Shown: positions 18,120-26,094 of the stretch, one piece after another
How positions within the stretch are numbered: position 1 is the first letter of the stretch
Layout of the letters: each line of letters starts with the position of its first letter
From: an uncultured Burkholderiales bacterium
GTDB lineage: Bacteria > Pseudomonadota > Gammaproteobacteria > Burkholderiales > Burkholderiaceae_C
Direction: 5' to 3'
NCBI GenBank assembly: GCA_903894995.1
Contig: CAITSG010000545.1
Span: 1 to 52,569, forward strand
DNA length: 52,569 nt
Made by a program: the position numbers and the translations under genes
Notes under the pieces: model-generated
The model's database searches: none
The model's input: only the letters and a program-made list of their open reading frames with translations
Told to the model about the DNA's origin: nothing

Positions 18120-18457
18120 TTTTCCCATGATTTCAAGGCCTCAAATTTGTCGTTGTAAATGTCAAAGACGCGGTGCATGCGTACCACCTCTAAAAGCATG
18201 ACAACTGGCTTTTGAAGGTTGCAGAGCTTGATTTGTCCTGCTTGTCCTTCCATTTCACGCAGCATCCAGACCAATGCACCCAAGCCTGAACTGTCGAGGA
18301 ATTCGATGTGTTCAAGATTCATCAAAAGACAAGGGCTGTCTTTGATGCGTTCGCGCAACATGTCTTTAAATACAGCCACGTTGGATGCATCCAGCGACTT
18401 GATTCTGGGGGTCAGTTCATTGATGCCATCGTGCAGGACTTGGCTTAATTCGATCAT
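18116..18457 (-). CDS. STAS-domain anti-sigma factor antagonist (HsbA/SpoIIAA-like)
   Basis: This 113-residue single STAS domain has the phosphorylation loop FLDSSGLGALVWML. By alignment with SpoIIAA, Ser57 (second Ser of DSSG) is the phosphoacceptor. In partner switching, the unphosphorylated STAS protein binds a target or anti-sigma factor; an RsbW-type kinase phosphorylates it and a PP2C phosphatase restores it. Both activities are predicted in one protein at 12431-14104. The gene starts one base after the stop of the fusion gene upstream (TGA-C-ATG) and overlaps the Hpt-like gene, so it is translated with the exopolysaccharide enzymes. Confidence 0.92.
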   Translation of the reverse strand: MIELSQVLHDGINELTPRIKSLDASNVAVFKDMLRERIKDSPCLLMNLEHIEFLDSSGLGALVWMLREMEGQAGQIKLCNLQKPVVMLLEVVRMHRVFDIYNDKFEALKSWEK

Positions 18458-18458
18458 G

Positions 18459-19958
18459 TCAGGTCTTTATGGCTTGAAGTTTGACGGGGTTGGAAGGGGT
18501 AAGGATTTTGTTTAAATACCGCCAGATCAATCCCCATTGGTAGGTCCATTCATGCGATCGGGTTTCCTGATAACGCTCAAGAACCATGCTTTGAAGAGGA
18601 TCGTTTTCATGGATACCCACGACCCATTCTTCTTGCAGCAATCCACATTTTTTTTGAGCCAACCACCGTTGGTGTTCCAGCGGCAACTGTGACCATTGGT
18701 CAAGGCTTCTGGGTCGAGCCCCGATAAGGTGGCACCTGCCTATCAAGACCCCTGGTAAATTGGGCAGTACAAAACCCACCAAGTGTTTCCAGCCAAGGGT
18801 GCAAGGGTGTGCTCCTAGCCAGCTGATGAATGCCACCGTAGGTATGGCCATGTGGCTGATGTCTGGCCCAACCAACTGAATGGTCTTTGGGCCTGCTCGA
18901 CCGGTGGCCGATGCGGTGGCCGCCAACAGAAAAATGGGCGCGAGCAGGAACACCACCACGAGCGCCAATGTGCGTTCAGTGAAGGTGTTGACGACGCTGC
19001 GCCATTTCAAAGTGGCATTACCGTGCGCCAAAATGAGCGCATCGAAGATGGTCATGCGCGCTTGGTGTTTGCTGCTCCAGATCACGCCCCTGAACACCAC
19101 GCATTCATGCAAGTCCAGTGAATCACCAATCCAGCTATCAGGTCCAATTTGGGTTTCAGACATGCGGCAACTGTGACCAATGTAGGTGCGCCCACTGAGG
19201 GCCACAGCCGGTCCGATTTGGCAATTTTTTTCGATTTCAACATGGGGCCCGGCGTAGAACGGGGCGATGATTTCAGCAGTTGGGTGAATGATGACGTTTC
19301 TGGACAAGAAAATGCCAGGCTCTACTTCGCTGGCATCCAAAACCACTGGAAATGACCTGTTGATCATGTGCGGTATGGCGTTCAATATGGCATGGCCATC
19401 CATCAGGCTGAGTGCTTGTGCGGGCAGTCGTGAATGGCAAGTTGCCGCTAAAGCTTGGGACCAAGCCTGCCAAGGATATTCTGCAATCATGTGTTGGCAA
19501 AGTTGGCGATCCAGCCAAGCCCAGCACCAAAGATCGTTGAAATCGGTTGTGTCTTTTTCTTGTGGCTCCAACAGTGTGCCAGGCAGTGCCATCTGTGTTG
19601 AAGGCCACCGCATCAAGGAGCATGTGGTGGCCAACAAAAAAGGCCCCTCTGGGGGTGCCAGGTCCACCAAGCGTGCAAAGGCTTGGTGCGGCCCAGACAA
19701 GGAGTGCCATGTGATGTGGCATCCCCACTGAAGTCCCGACTGCAGTTGTGCTTGGCATTGCTCGGGCTCATCCCAACCTATGCAGGTGATGTGCGTGATG
19801 CCCGCCTCGACCAAAGCTTGCACAGCAAAGACGAGTGGTGTTTTGCCCAGTAAGGGGGTCAGGTGCAGCGGCGTTTCCTGGGCCAGTGGTGTTCGCTCTG
19901 TGTCATCTGCAGGGGAACCAGCGATCAATATGGCGCACAGTTTGTGTGCGGCGCTCAT
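18459..19958 (-). CDS. Three-part fusion: nucleotidyltransferase-like, left-handed beta-helix, degenerate sugar-transferase domain
   Basis: The protein has 499 residues. Residues 1-130 start like a sugar nucleotidyltransferase (AILIAG, PLLGKTPLVFAVQALVEAGI), but the usual GxGTRLxPLT loop is not recognisable. About 205-315 holds hexapeptide-type repeats with I/V-G patterns (IGPAVALSGRTYIGHSC, QIGPDSWIGDSL), a left-handed beta-helix. A hydrophobic helix follows at about 329-350. The remainder aligns with polyprenyl-phosphate sugar transferases (LPNLPGVLIGRCHLIGARP against LPQLWSVLKGDMSLVGPRP), but the catalytic Asp-Glu before LPQL is Phe396-Val397, so it is probably inactive. ATG 19958 overlaps the upstream stop (TGATG) and has an AAGGGG site. 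It may act as a scaffold or modifier of the initiating transferase. Confidence 0.75.
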   Translation of the reverse strand: MSAAHKLCAILIAGSPADDTERTPLAQETPLHLTPLLGKTPLVFAVQALVEAGITHITCIGWDEPEQCQAQLQSGLQWGCHITWHSLSGPHQAFARLVDLAPPEGPFLLATTCSLMRWPSTQMALPGTLLEPQEKDTTDFNDLWCWAWLDRQLCQHMIAEYPWQAWSQALAATCHSRLPAQALSLMDGHAILNAIPHMINRSFPVVLDASEVEPGIFLSRNVIIHPTAEIIAPFYAGPHVEIEKNCQIGPAVALSGRTYIGHSCRMSETQIGPDSWIGDSLDLHECVVFRGVIWSSKHQARMTIFDALILAHGNATLKWRSVVNTFTERTLALVVVFLLAPIFLLAATASATGRAGPKTIQLVGPDISHMAIPTVAFISWLGAHPCTLGWKHLVGFVLPNLPGVLIGRCHLIGARPRSLDQWSQLPLEHQRWLAQKKCGLLQEEWVVGIHENDPLQSMVLERYQETRSHEWTYQWGLIWRYLNKILTPSNPVKLQAIKT

Positions 19959-20707
19959 CAATAGGCCCCTTTGCCTTGAATGACCGCAGGAATGGTTTTG
20001 ATCAGCAGCCAAATGTCGATCAAGACGCTTTGGCTGTCCACGTAATGGATGTCCATTTCGACCTGTTTTGCAAAGGGAATGTCGCCACGCCCTTCAACCT
20101 GCCAATAGCAGGTGAGACCAGGTTTCACGTCCAGACGTCGGCGGTCAGCGAGCTTGTATTTCAGGACTTCTTCGGGAATGGGCGGTCTGGGACCCACCAG
20201 TGACATATCCCCCTTCAGAACGGACCACAACTGAGGCAATTCGTCGATGCTTGTTTTTCGCAACCAGCGCCCGATCGGGGTGACGCGTGGATCACCATTG
20301 ATTTTGAAAGTGACACCATCCTTGTGGTGGTTTTGTGAACGTAATTGCTCTTTCAGCGCTTCTGCGTTGCAGACCATGGATCGGAACTTGGGAAAGTCAA
20401 ATTCTCGACCCCATTGGCCCACGCGTTTTTGGATAAAAAAAATGGGACCGCGATCATGAAATCCAATGGCGCATGCCACCATTAATAAAACAGGCAACAA
20501 AACCAAGAGGCCAGCAGACGCTCCTAAAATATCAATAGAACGCTTAAGTATTCTCGCCAGAGCCATCGTGCCGTACCAAGCATTTCGTTTCCACAGGCCA
20601 CGCCAATGAGGCCAACTCCAAGGACCTGCGGCAGAGTAACGGTCTTCAAGGGCCTTGAGTAAATGCTGTCTGTTGGGTGCAACGGTTGATTTCATCGAGC
20701 GATGCAT
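19958..20707 (-). CDS. Polyprenyl-phosphate sugar-1-phosphate transferase (initiating enzyme of the repeat unit)
   Basis: This 249-residue protein is the catalytic-core form of the bacterial sugar transferase family. It has one membrane helix (about 56-82), then GPIFFIQKRVGQWGREFDFPKFRSM, the catalytic dyad in SIDELPQLWSVLKGD, SLVGPRPPIPEEV, KPGLTCYWQVEGRG and the C-terminal end IQGKGAY. It transfers a sugar-1-phosphate from a nucleotide sugar to undecaprenyl phosphate at the inner membrane and so begins each repeat unit. The sugar is unknown. It is the first gene of the minus-strand run; ATG 20695 (MKSTVAPN) is an alternative start. Confidence 0.93.
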   Translation of the reverse strand: MHRSMKSTVAPNRQHLLKALEDRYSAAGPWSWPHWRGLWKRNAWYGTMALARILKRSIDILGASAGLLVLLPVLLMVACAIGFHDRGPIFFIQKRVGQWGREFDFPKFRSMVCNAEALKEQLRSQNHHKDGVTFKINGDPRVTPIGRWLRKTSIDELPQLWSVLKGDMSLVGPRPPIPEEVLKYKLADRRRLDVKPGLTCYWQVEGRGDIPFAKQVEMDIHYVDSQSVLIDIWLLIKTIPAVIQGKGAY

Positions 20708-20734
20708 TGAAATTTTGGTATTAGTGTCCTTTTA

Positions 20735-20763
20735 ATAATACTACAAAAGAGAGTTTTTTTGAA
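20735..20763 (-). promoter_or_regulatory. Candidate promoter of the exopolysaccharide run
   Basis: On the minus strand TTCAAA (20763-20758) and TATTAT (20740-20735) are 17 bp apart, in a strongly AT-rich stretch just upstream of the initiating transferase. The predicted transcript start would be about 20 bases before ATG 20707. Hexamers are only partly consensus, so this is a candidate only. Confidence 0.4.
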
Positions 20764-20861
20764 AATTTCGAAACCCGGATGCAGGAGATGTTCAATCTGA
20801 GCAAATTACCCGTGACCGGTGATTCAAGGCCGCTAGATAAAACAGGTGCGTGTTGACGTTC

Positions 20862-21788
20862 TCAGCTCGTCGGGTCTTTCAGATGGTTTTCAATGTGGCG
20901 GGCCAAAATTTCAGGTTGGTCGTGATGGAGCATGTGGCCTGCATCTTCAATGACAGCCATTTGAAGCTGTGGCACGGACTGCAATCGGGCGTGGTACTCG
21001 GCCAATGTGTATTGACCTTTCCACCATTGTTCAAGCGAGTTGTCGCTGGCTTCAACAGCGAGCAGCGGGGCTGAAATTTTTTTGTAAAGTTCCAGTGATT
21101 CTTGCTTTTGAAAAAGATAAGGATTTACCACTTTGTGGGCTGCATCGCCCAGAATGTGCCATTGACCATCCTGGTCGGGTCGAGCCCAGTGATGGGCCAA
21201 CCAGAGTGCTTTGTCCATTGGCAAACGCCGATTGGTTTTGACCAAGCGTGCGGCGACACCTTGGGCGTTGGGGTAGGGCTTGAGCTTTTTTTCATTCATT
21301 CTGGCGGGTTGAATGTCGTCCAACCACTGCGCCAGACGTCCGGGGGCTTGAGAGGGCTGGGTCTGGGCCATGCCAAAACCCTCAAGGTTGACCAATTTTC
21401 GGATGCGATGCGGTCGTGCGCCTGCGTACATCATCACCACATTGCCACCCATGCTGTGCCCCACCAGATCCACCTGCTGTCCCGGGTAGATGGCATCGAG
21501 AAGGGCATCGAGGTCGGCCAGGTAGTCGGGAAACCAATAGCTGTCGGTGAGTGGCGATTCGGTCAGGCCATAGCCGCGCCAGTCCATGGCCATGATGGGA
21601 CGTTGGCTGACAAAATCCTCGCTGAATGCGTCGACCATGAATTGGTAGGAAGCGGCCACGTCCATCCACCCGTGGGCCAATACCAGCGGGGTGGCTTGGG
21701 GCGTCAAAGTGCCCCAATGACGGACGTGGTAGCGGCAGCCGCGCAGCGGCACCCACTGACTTTGTGATGGGCGTTGAACTTGGTACAT
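20862..21788 (-). CDS. Alpha/beta hydrolase
   Basis: This 308-residue alpha/beta-fold hydrolase has the oxyanion-hole region VLAHGWMD and the nucleophile elbow GHSMGGN (Ser about residue 108). It has an acid/His end (VEASDNS for the Asp, DAGHMLHHDQP for the His). Substrate unknown; esterases and lactonases of this kind often sit beside acyl-CoA metabolism genes. ATG 21788 is chosen because the family starts just before WVPLRGCRYHVRHWG; the longer frame to 21875 would overlap the divergent ligase gene. Only 25 bp separate its start from that of the acyl-CoA ligase on the other strand. Confidence 0.88.
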   Translation of the reverse strand: MYQVQRPSQSQWVPLRGCRYHVRHWGTLTPQATPLVLAHGWMDVAASYQFMVDAFSEDFVSQRPIMAMDWRGYGLTESPLTDSYWFPDYLADLDALLDAIYPGQQVDLVGHSMGGNVVMMYAGARPHRIRKLVNLEGFGMAQTQPSQAPGRLAQWLDDIQPARMNEKKLKPYPNAQGVAARLVKTNRRLPMDKALWLAHHWARPDQDGQWHILGDAAHKVVNPYLFQKQESLELYKKISAPLLAVEASDNSLEQWWKGQYTLAEYHARLQSVPQLQMAVIEDAGHMLHHDQPEILARHIENHLKDPTS

Positions 21789-21813
21789 ACTTTGAATAAT
21801 AAGGAGACACACG

Positions 21814-23661
21814 ATGAGCGTCAGTCGCAGCCAAGACCGTCCACTGCCAACAGCTGGCCTGAAGGCACACACCAAGGCCCGCTATCCAGCAAACCCCCAG
21901 GCGGATGTCAAGCCGAAGGCCCATCCCGAGCCCACGGACCGTTATCAAAGCATTCACCAAGGTTTTGGCTGGAAAGTGCCCAAGCGTTTCAATATGGCCC
22001 ATGCTTGCTGCGGTCAATGGGCCGCCCAAGCCACTTCGGCCCGGCGCGTGGCCATTCGCGAGCATGTCGCGGGGGCGGGTTTGGGTCAAAGCTGGACGTT
22101 CAAGCAACTTCAAACGGCGGCCAATCGTTTGAGTGGGGTACTTCAGCGTCAAGGCGTCAAGCGGGGCGACCGGGTTGCGATCGTCTTGCCCCAGCGCTAT
22201 GAGACAGCCGTGGCTTACATCGCGGTGCTGCAAATGGGCGCGGTGGCCATGCCATTGTCCATGTTGTTTGGCCCCGAGGCGCTGTCTTTTCGCATCAACG
22301 ACAGTCAGGCGAAGGTGGCGGTTTGTGATGAGTCCACCGTGCAAGCGCTACTGCAGGCCAGGTCAGATTGCCCTGGGCTGCAAACCTTGATGGGCATGGG
22401 GCCTGCGGGCCCTTTGTCAGACCTCGATTTTGCGCAGGCCATGGCCACTGAGTCCGTTTCATTCAAACCTGTGAATACGCTGGCCGAAGACCCGGCTGTG
22501 TTGATCTACACCAGCGGCACCACCGGCAACCCCAAGGGCGCCTTGATCCCGCATCGCGCCTTGATCGGCAACCTCACGGGCTTTGTTTGCAGCCAGAACT
22601 GGTTTGGCTTTGACCCTTTCAAAGCGGATCGCCCCTCCAAAGCGGTGTTTTGGTCGCCCGCCGACTGGGCCTGGACCGGGGGTCTGATGGATGCCTTGCT
22701 GCCCAGCTTGTACTTTGGGCGGCCCATCGTGGCGTTCAATGGGCGGTTTTCGCCCGAGGTGGCGTTCGAGATTTTGCACAGCCACGGGGTGACGCACACC
22801 TTTTTGTTCCCCACTGCGCTCAAGGCCATGATGAAGGCTGTGCCCGACGCTAAATCGCGTTACCGCCTCAAGTTGCAAGCCATCATGAGCGCGGGAGAGG
22901 CCGTGGGCGATGCGGTGTTTGCCTACTGCCAGGAGCAGATGGGCGTGACGGTGAACGAGATGTTTGGCCAGACCGAAATCAACTACGTGGTGGGCAACTG
23001 CGCACGCCTGTGGCCCGCCAAACCCGGCAGCATGGGCAAGGGCTACCCCGGTCACCGCGTGGCGGTGATCGACGAGGCGGGCCAGCTGTGCCCCGCAGGC
23101 ACCCCAGGTGAGGTGGCGGTCAATCGCCTGGATGTGCACGACCACCCCGACCCGGTGTTCTTTCTGGGTTACTGGAACAACGACAAATCCACCACCGCCA
23201 AATACACAGGCGACTGGTGCCGCACTGGCGACATGGCCGTGGCCGATGAGGACGGCTACCTCTGGTACCAAGGCCGCACCGACGACATGTTCAAGGCGGC
23301 GGGTTACCGCATCGGTCCGGGCGAGATTGAAAACTGCTTGGTCAAGCACCCGGCCGTGGCCAACGCCGCCGTTGTGCCCAAGCCCGACAAAGACCGGGGG
23401 GCGTTGGTCAAGGCCTATGTGGTGCTGTCGCCCGACGCGCTGGCGCAGCGGGCCAACGCGGCCAGCAGCGCAGAGTTTGAGGACGCAGTTCGCCAGGCGC
23501 TTCAGGCCCATGTGCGCGGTCTGTTGGCGCCTTACGAGTACCCCAAAGAGATCGAGTTCATTGAACAGCTGCCCATGACCACCACCGGCAAGGTGCAGCG
23601 TCGCGTGCTGCGTCTGCAGGAAGAAGCAAGGGCAAGAGGTGAAGTGGATTCAAGCTCGTGA
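21814..23661 (+). CDS. AMP-forming acyl-CoA synthetase (acetyl/medium-chain type)
   Basis: This 615-residue member of the ANL superfamily activates a carboxylic acid with ATP to an acyl-AMP and then to the CoA thioester. The P-loop YTSGTTGNPKG is near residue 230, the A5-like motif NEMFGQTEINY near 385, the hinge region YLWYQGRTDDMFKAAGYRIGPGEIE near 487, and the catalytic lysine lies in TTTGKVQRR near the C-terminus. ATG 21814 follows AAGGAG at a 7-base spacing. The first 60 residues are extended and low in conservation. The exact acid is not predictable; short to medium chain is likely. Confidence 0.92.
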   Translation: MSVSRSQDRPLPTAGLKAHTKARYPANPQADVKPKAHPEPTDRYQSIHQGFGWKVPKRFNMAHACCGQWAAQATSARRVAIREHVAGAGLGQSWTFKQLQTAANRLSGVLQRQGVKRGDRVAIVLPQRYETAVAYIAVLQMGAVAMPLSMLFGPEALSFRINDSQAKVAVCDESTVQALLQARSDCPGLQTLMGMGPAGPLSDLDFAQAMATESVSFKPVNTLAEDPAVLIYTSGTTGNPKGALIPHRALIGNLTGFVCSQNWFGFDPFKADRPSKAVFWSPADWAWTGGLMDALLPSLYFGRPIVAFNGRFSPEVAFEILHSHGVTHTFLFPTALKAMMKAVPDAKSRYRLKLQAIMSAGEAVGDAVFAYCQEQMGVTVNEMFGQTEINYVVGNCARLWPAKPGSMGKGYPGHRVAVIDEAGQLCPAGTPGEVAVNRLDVHDHPDPVFFLGYWNNDKSTTAKYTGDWCRTGDMAVADEDGYLWYQGRTDDMFKAAGYRIGPGEIENCLVKHPAVANAAVVPKPDKDRGALVKAYVVLSPDALAQRANAASSAEFEDAVRQALQAHVRGLLAPYEYPKEIEFIEQLPMTTTGKVQRRVLRLQEEARARGEVDSSS

Positions 23662-23680
23662 TGTATAAAAGCCCTTGTCG

Positions 23681-23705
23681 TATAGGAGCGACGCCCTCAT
23701 CGCGA
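23681..23705 (+). repeat. Solitary REP-like element
   Basis: The sequence TATAGGAGCGACGCCCTCATCGCGAT differs from the GACG-type REP at the window edges by one head base and one stem base (CGTC to CATC, which breaks one pair). It lies alone between the acyl-CoA ligase and the aldo/keto reductase, without a partner, so it looks like a decaying copy. Confidence 0.75.
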
Positions 23706-23874
23706 TTGACACTGGCAGACCACCAGCGTTTGTCTCTATGCCATGGTCTGGCGTCGGGCGTGACAAAATACAGTCCGCCGTATCGGTACCCATCAGATGC
23801 GCCTGGCCACCAGACGGCTTGACCGGTCAAACCATGTGCCCGCATTAACCGCCCCCAACTTCACAGGAAACACC

Positions 23875-24936
23875 ATGAAACTGGTCCAACTTGGCCAAAC
23901 CGATCTGCAGGTAACCCCTATTTGCTTGGGCACCATGACCTTTGGCCAGCAAGTGAGCGAAGAAGGGGCACATGCCATCCTTGACCGTTCTTTGGCTGCG
24001 GGCATCAATTTCATTGACACCGCCGAGATGTACGCCGTGCCCGCCTCAGCCGACACTTGTGGGTTGACCGAAAGTTACATCGGCAACTGGTTTGCGAAAA
24101 CCCCCGGTGCCCGCCAGAAGTTGGTGCTGGCCACCAAGGTGGCGGGCCCCTCGCGTGGCATGCCCTGGATCCGCGAGGGTTCAGGCATGACCGGGCAAGA
24201 CATCCTCAACGCCTGCGACGCCAGCCTGCGCCGCCTGCAAACCGACGTGATTGACCTGTACCAAATCCACTGGCCCGAGCGCCATGCGCCGGTGTTTGGC
24301 ATGAAGTACTTTGACCCGGCCAAGGACAAGTCAGTCACCTCCATCCATGAGCAGCTTGAAGCCTTGTCCAAGCTGGTGCAGGCGGGCAAGGTGCGTTACA
24401 TCGGCCTGTCCAATGAAACGCCGTATGGTGTGCACGAATTTGTGCGCCTGGCCGAGCAGCACGGCTTGCCCCGCGTGGCCACCGTGCAAAACCCCTATGC
24501 GCTGGTGAGCCGCACCTATGACAATGGGCTGGACGAAACCTGTTACCGCCTGAACGTGTCGATGCTGGCCTATTCGCCACTGGCCTTTGGCTTGCTGACA
24601 GGCAAATACGACCACGACGATTTGAAGGGCCCACTGGTGCCTGATGGTGGCCGCATTGCCCGTTACGACTCGATGCGCAAGCAACGCTGGGGTCGCCCCG
24701 AAGCGCTGGCCGCCGCCCGCCGCTACAACCAGTTGGCACGCGACAACGGCATGACGCCGACCCAGATGGCGCTGGCGTTTTGCTACCACCGCTGGAGCGT
24801 GGCCAGCACCATCATCGGTGTCACCTCTTTGGCGCAGCTGAACGAAGACTTGGCAGCTTGGAGCACCGAGCTGACGCCCGAAGTGCTCAAGGCGATTGAC
24901 GAGATCCGTTGGGAAATGCGCGACCCGGCTTTGTGA
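23875..24936 (+). CDS. tas: Aldo/keto reductase of the Tas type
   Basis: This 353-residue NADPH-dependent oxidoreductase has a TIM-barrel fold. It opens with MKLVQLGQTDLQVTPICLGTMTFG and has the active-site DTAEMY (Asp and Tyr), the Lys in LVLATKVAGPSRG and the His in DLYQIHWPERH. The C-terminal cofactor region includes STIIGVTSLAQLNEDL. Length and sequence closely follow E. coli Tas (346). ATG 23875 is chosen for its AGGA site and because upstream codons lack family similarity. The physiological substrate of Tas proteins is not settled. ybaK follows after 9 bp. Confidence 0.92.
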   Translation: MKLVQLGQTDLQVTPICLGTMTFGQQVSEEGAHAILDRSLAAGINFIDTAEMYAVPASADTCGLTESYIGNWFAKTPGARQKLVLATKVAGPSRGMPWIREGSGMTGQDILNACDASLRRLQTDVIDLYQIHWPERHAPVFGMKYFDPAKDKSVTSIHEQLEALSKLVQAGKVRYIGLSNETPYGVHEFVRLAEQHGLPRVATVQNPYALVSRTYDNGLDETCYRLNVSMLAYSPLAFGLLTGKYDHDDLKGPLVPDGGRIARYDSMRKQRWGRPEALAAARRYNQLARDNGMTPTQMALAFCYHRWSVASTIIGVTSLAQLNEDLAAWSTELTPEVLKAIDEIRWEMRDPAL

Positions 24937-24945
24937 TCTGAGGCG

Positions 24946-25437
24946 ATGGCCAAGAAAGACAAGGTCAGTGAAACCCCGGCCACGGCGCTCTTGCGCCAGC
25001 AGGGGGTGAGTTTCACCGAACACCCCTACGAGTATGTGGAGCACGGCGGGGCCCAGCACAGCGCCCAGGTGTTGGGCATGGACCCGTTCAGCGTGGTCAA
25101 GACCCTCATCATGCAGGACCAGGACGCCAAGCCGCTGGTGGTGCTGATGCACGGCAACCGCAAGGTCTCGACCAAGAACTTGGCGCGGCAAGCGGGCCTC
25201 AAATCCATTGAGCCGTGTGCCCCCGAGGTGGCCAATCGGCACAGCGGTTATTTGGTGGGCGGTACCTCGCCCTTTGCCACGCGCAGGCAGATGCCGGTGT
25301 TCATCGAGGAAGCCATCCTGGCTTTGCCGCGCATCTGCATCAATGGCGGCAGGCGCGGTTATCTGGTGGGCATCGACCCACAGGTGTGTGTGCGGTTGCT
25401 CGGTGCCCAGCCGGTGAACTGCGCACTGGCAGAGTGA
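24946..25437 (+). CDS. ybaK: Cys-tRNA(Pro) deacylase YbaK
   Basis: This 163-residue cytosolic protein of the YbaK/ProX editing family hydrolyses Cys-tRNA(Pro) mischarged by prolyl-tRNA synthetase. Family blocks are TPATALLRQQGVSFTEHPYEY, VVKTLIMQ, the conserved lysine in GNRKVSTKNLA, and the GYLVGGTSPFATRRQMPVFIEE segment. Length is typical (about 159). It lies 9 bp after tas and 27 bp before plsY, all plus strand, so probably one transcript. Confidence 0.95.
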   Translation: MAKKDKVSETPATALLRQQGVSFTEHPYEYVEHGGAQHSAQVLGMDPFSVVKTLIMQDQDAKPLVVLMHGNRKVSTKNLARQAGLKSIEPCAPEVANRHSGYLVGGTSPFATRRQMPVFIEEAILALPRICINGGRRGYLVGIDPQVCVRLLGAQPVNCALAE

Positions 25438-25464
25438 TGTCCGAGCAAAAAAAGGGAGATGTTG

Positions 25465-26094
25465 ATGGATGTTTTGATTTTGATGGCGGTGGTGATGGCC
25501 AGTTATGTGTTGGGCTCGCTCAGCTTCGCGGTCATTGTGAGCCGCCTCATGGGTCTGAATGACCCGCGCAGTTACGGCAGCAAAAACCCGGGTGCCACCA
25601 ATGTGCTGCGTTCGGGCAGCAAGAAAGCCGCCATTTTGACCCTGTTGCTGGACGCGCTGAAGGGCTGGCTGCCCGTGGCCGTGGTGCTGGCGTATGGCCC
25701 CGAATTCGGTTTGGGTCCGCAGGTAGCGGCTTTGGCGGGGCTGGCAGCTTTTCTGGGGCACCTGTACCCGGTCTTTTTCGGTTTTGCAGGCGGCAAAGGT
25801 GTGGCCACCGCCGTGGGCGTGGTCATTGGTGTACATGGCCTGCTGGCACTGGCCACGGTGCTGACTTTTGTCATCGTGGTCTTTTTCAGCCGCTACGTGT
25901 CTCTGGCCTCGATGGTCGCCGCCGTGTTCGCGCCCGTGTTTTATCTTTTTGGCGATGGTGTGGCATGGCAGGCCTCTGCAACCGAGGTTTTGAGTTTGGC
26001 CATCATGGCCTTGCTCTTGGTCTGGCGTCATCGCGAGAACATCAACCGCCTGTTGGCTGGGACCGAGTCCCAACTGGGAAAGAAAAAAGCATGA
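25465..26094 (+). CDS. plsY: Acyl-phosphate:glycerol-3-phosphate acyltransferase PlsY
   Basis: This 209-residue inner-membrane enzyme makes lysophosphatidic acid, the first step of phospholipid synthesis, from acyl-phosphate and glycerol 3-phosphate. Family motifs include GSLSFAVIVSRL, SYGSKNPGATNVLRSG (glycerol-3-phosphate binding), LLDALKGWLPV and GHLYPVFFGFAGGKGVATAVG. About five to seven hydrophobic segments are visible. ATG 25465 is preferred over ATG 25459 because the AGGGAG site sits 6 bases before it. Its stop overlaps the next gene (ATGA). Confidence 0.96.
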   Translation: MDVLILMAVVMASYVLGSLSFAVIVSRLMGLNDPRSYGSKNPGATNVLRSGSKKAAILTLLLDALKGWLPVAVVLAYGPEFGLGPQVAALAGLAAFLGHLYPVFFGFAGGKGVATAVGVVIGVHGLLALATVLTFVIVVFFSRYVSLASMVAAVFAPVFYLFGDGVAWQASATEVLSLAIMALLLVWRHRENINRLLAGTESQLGKKKA

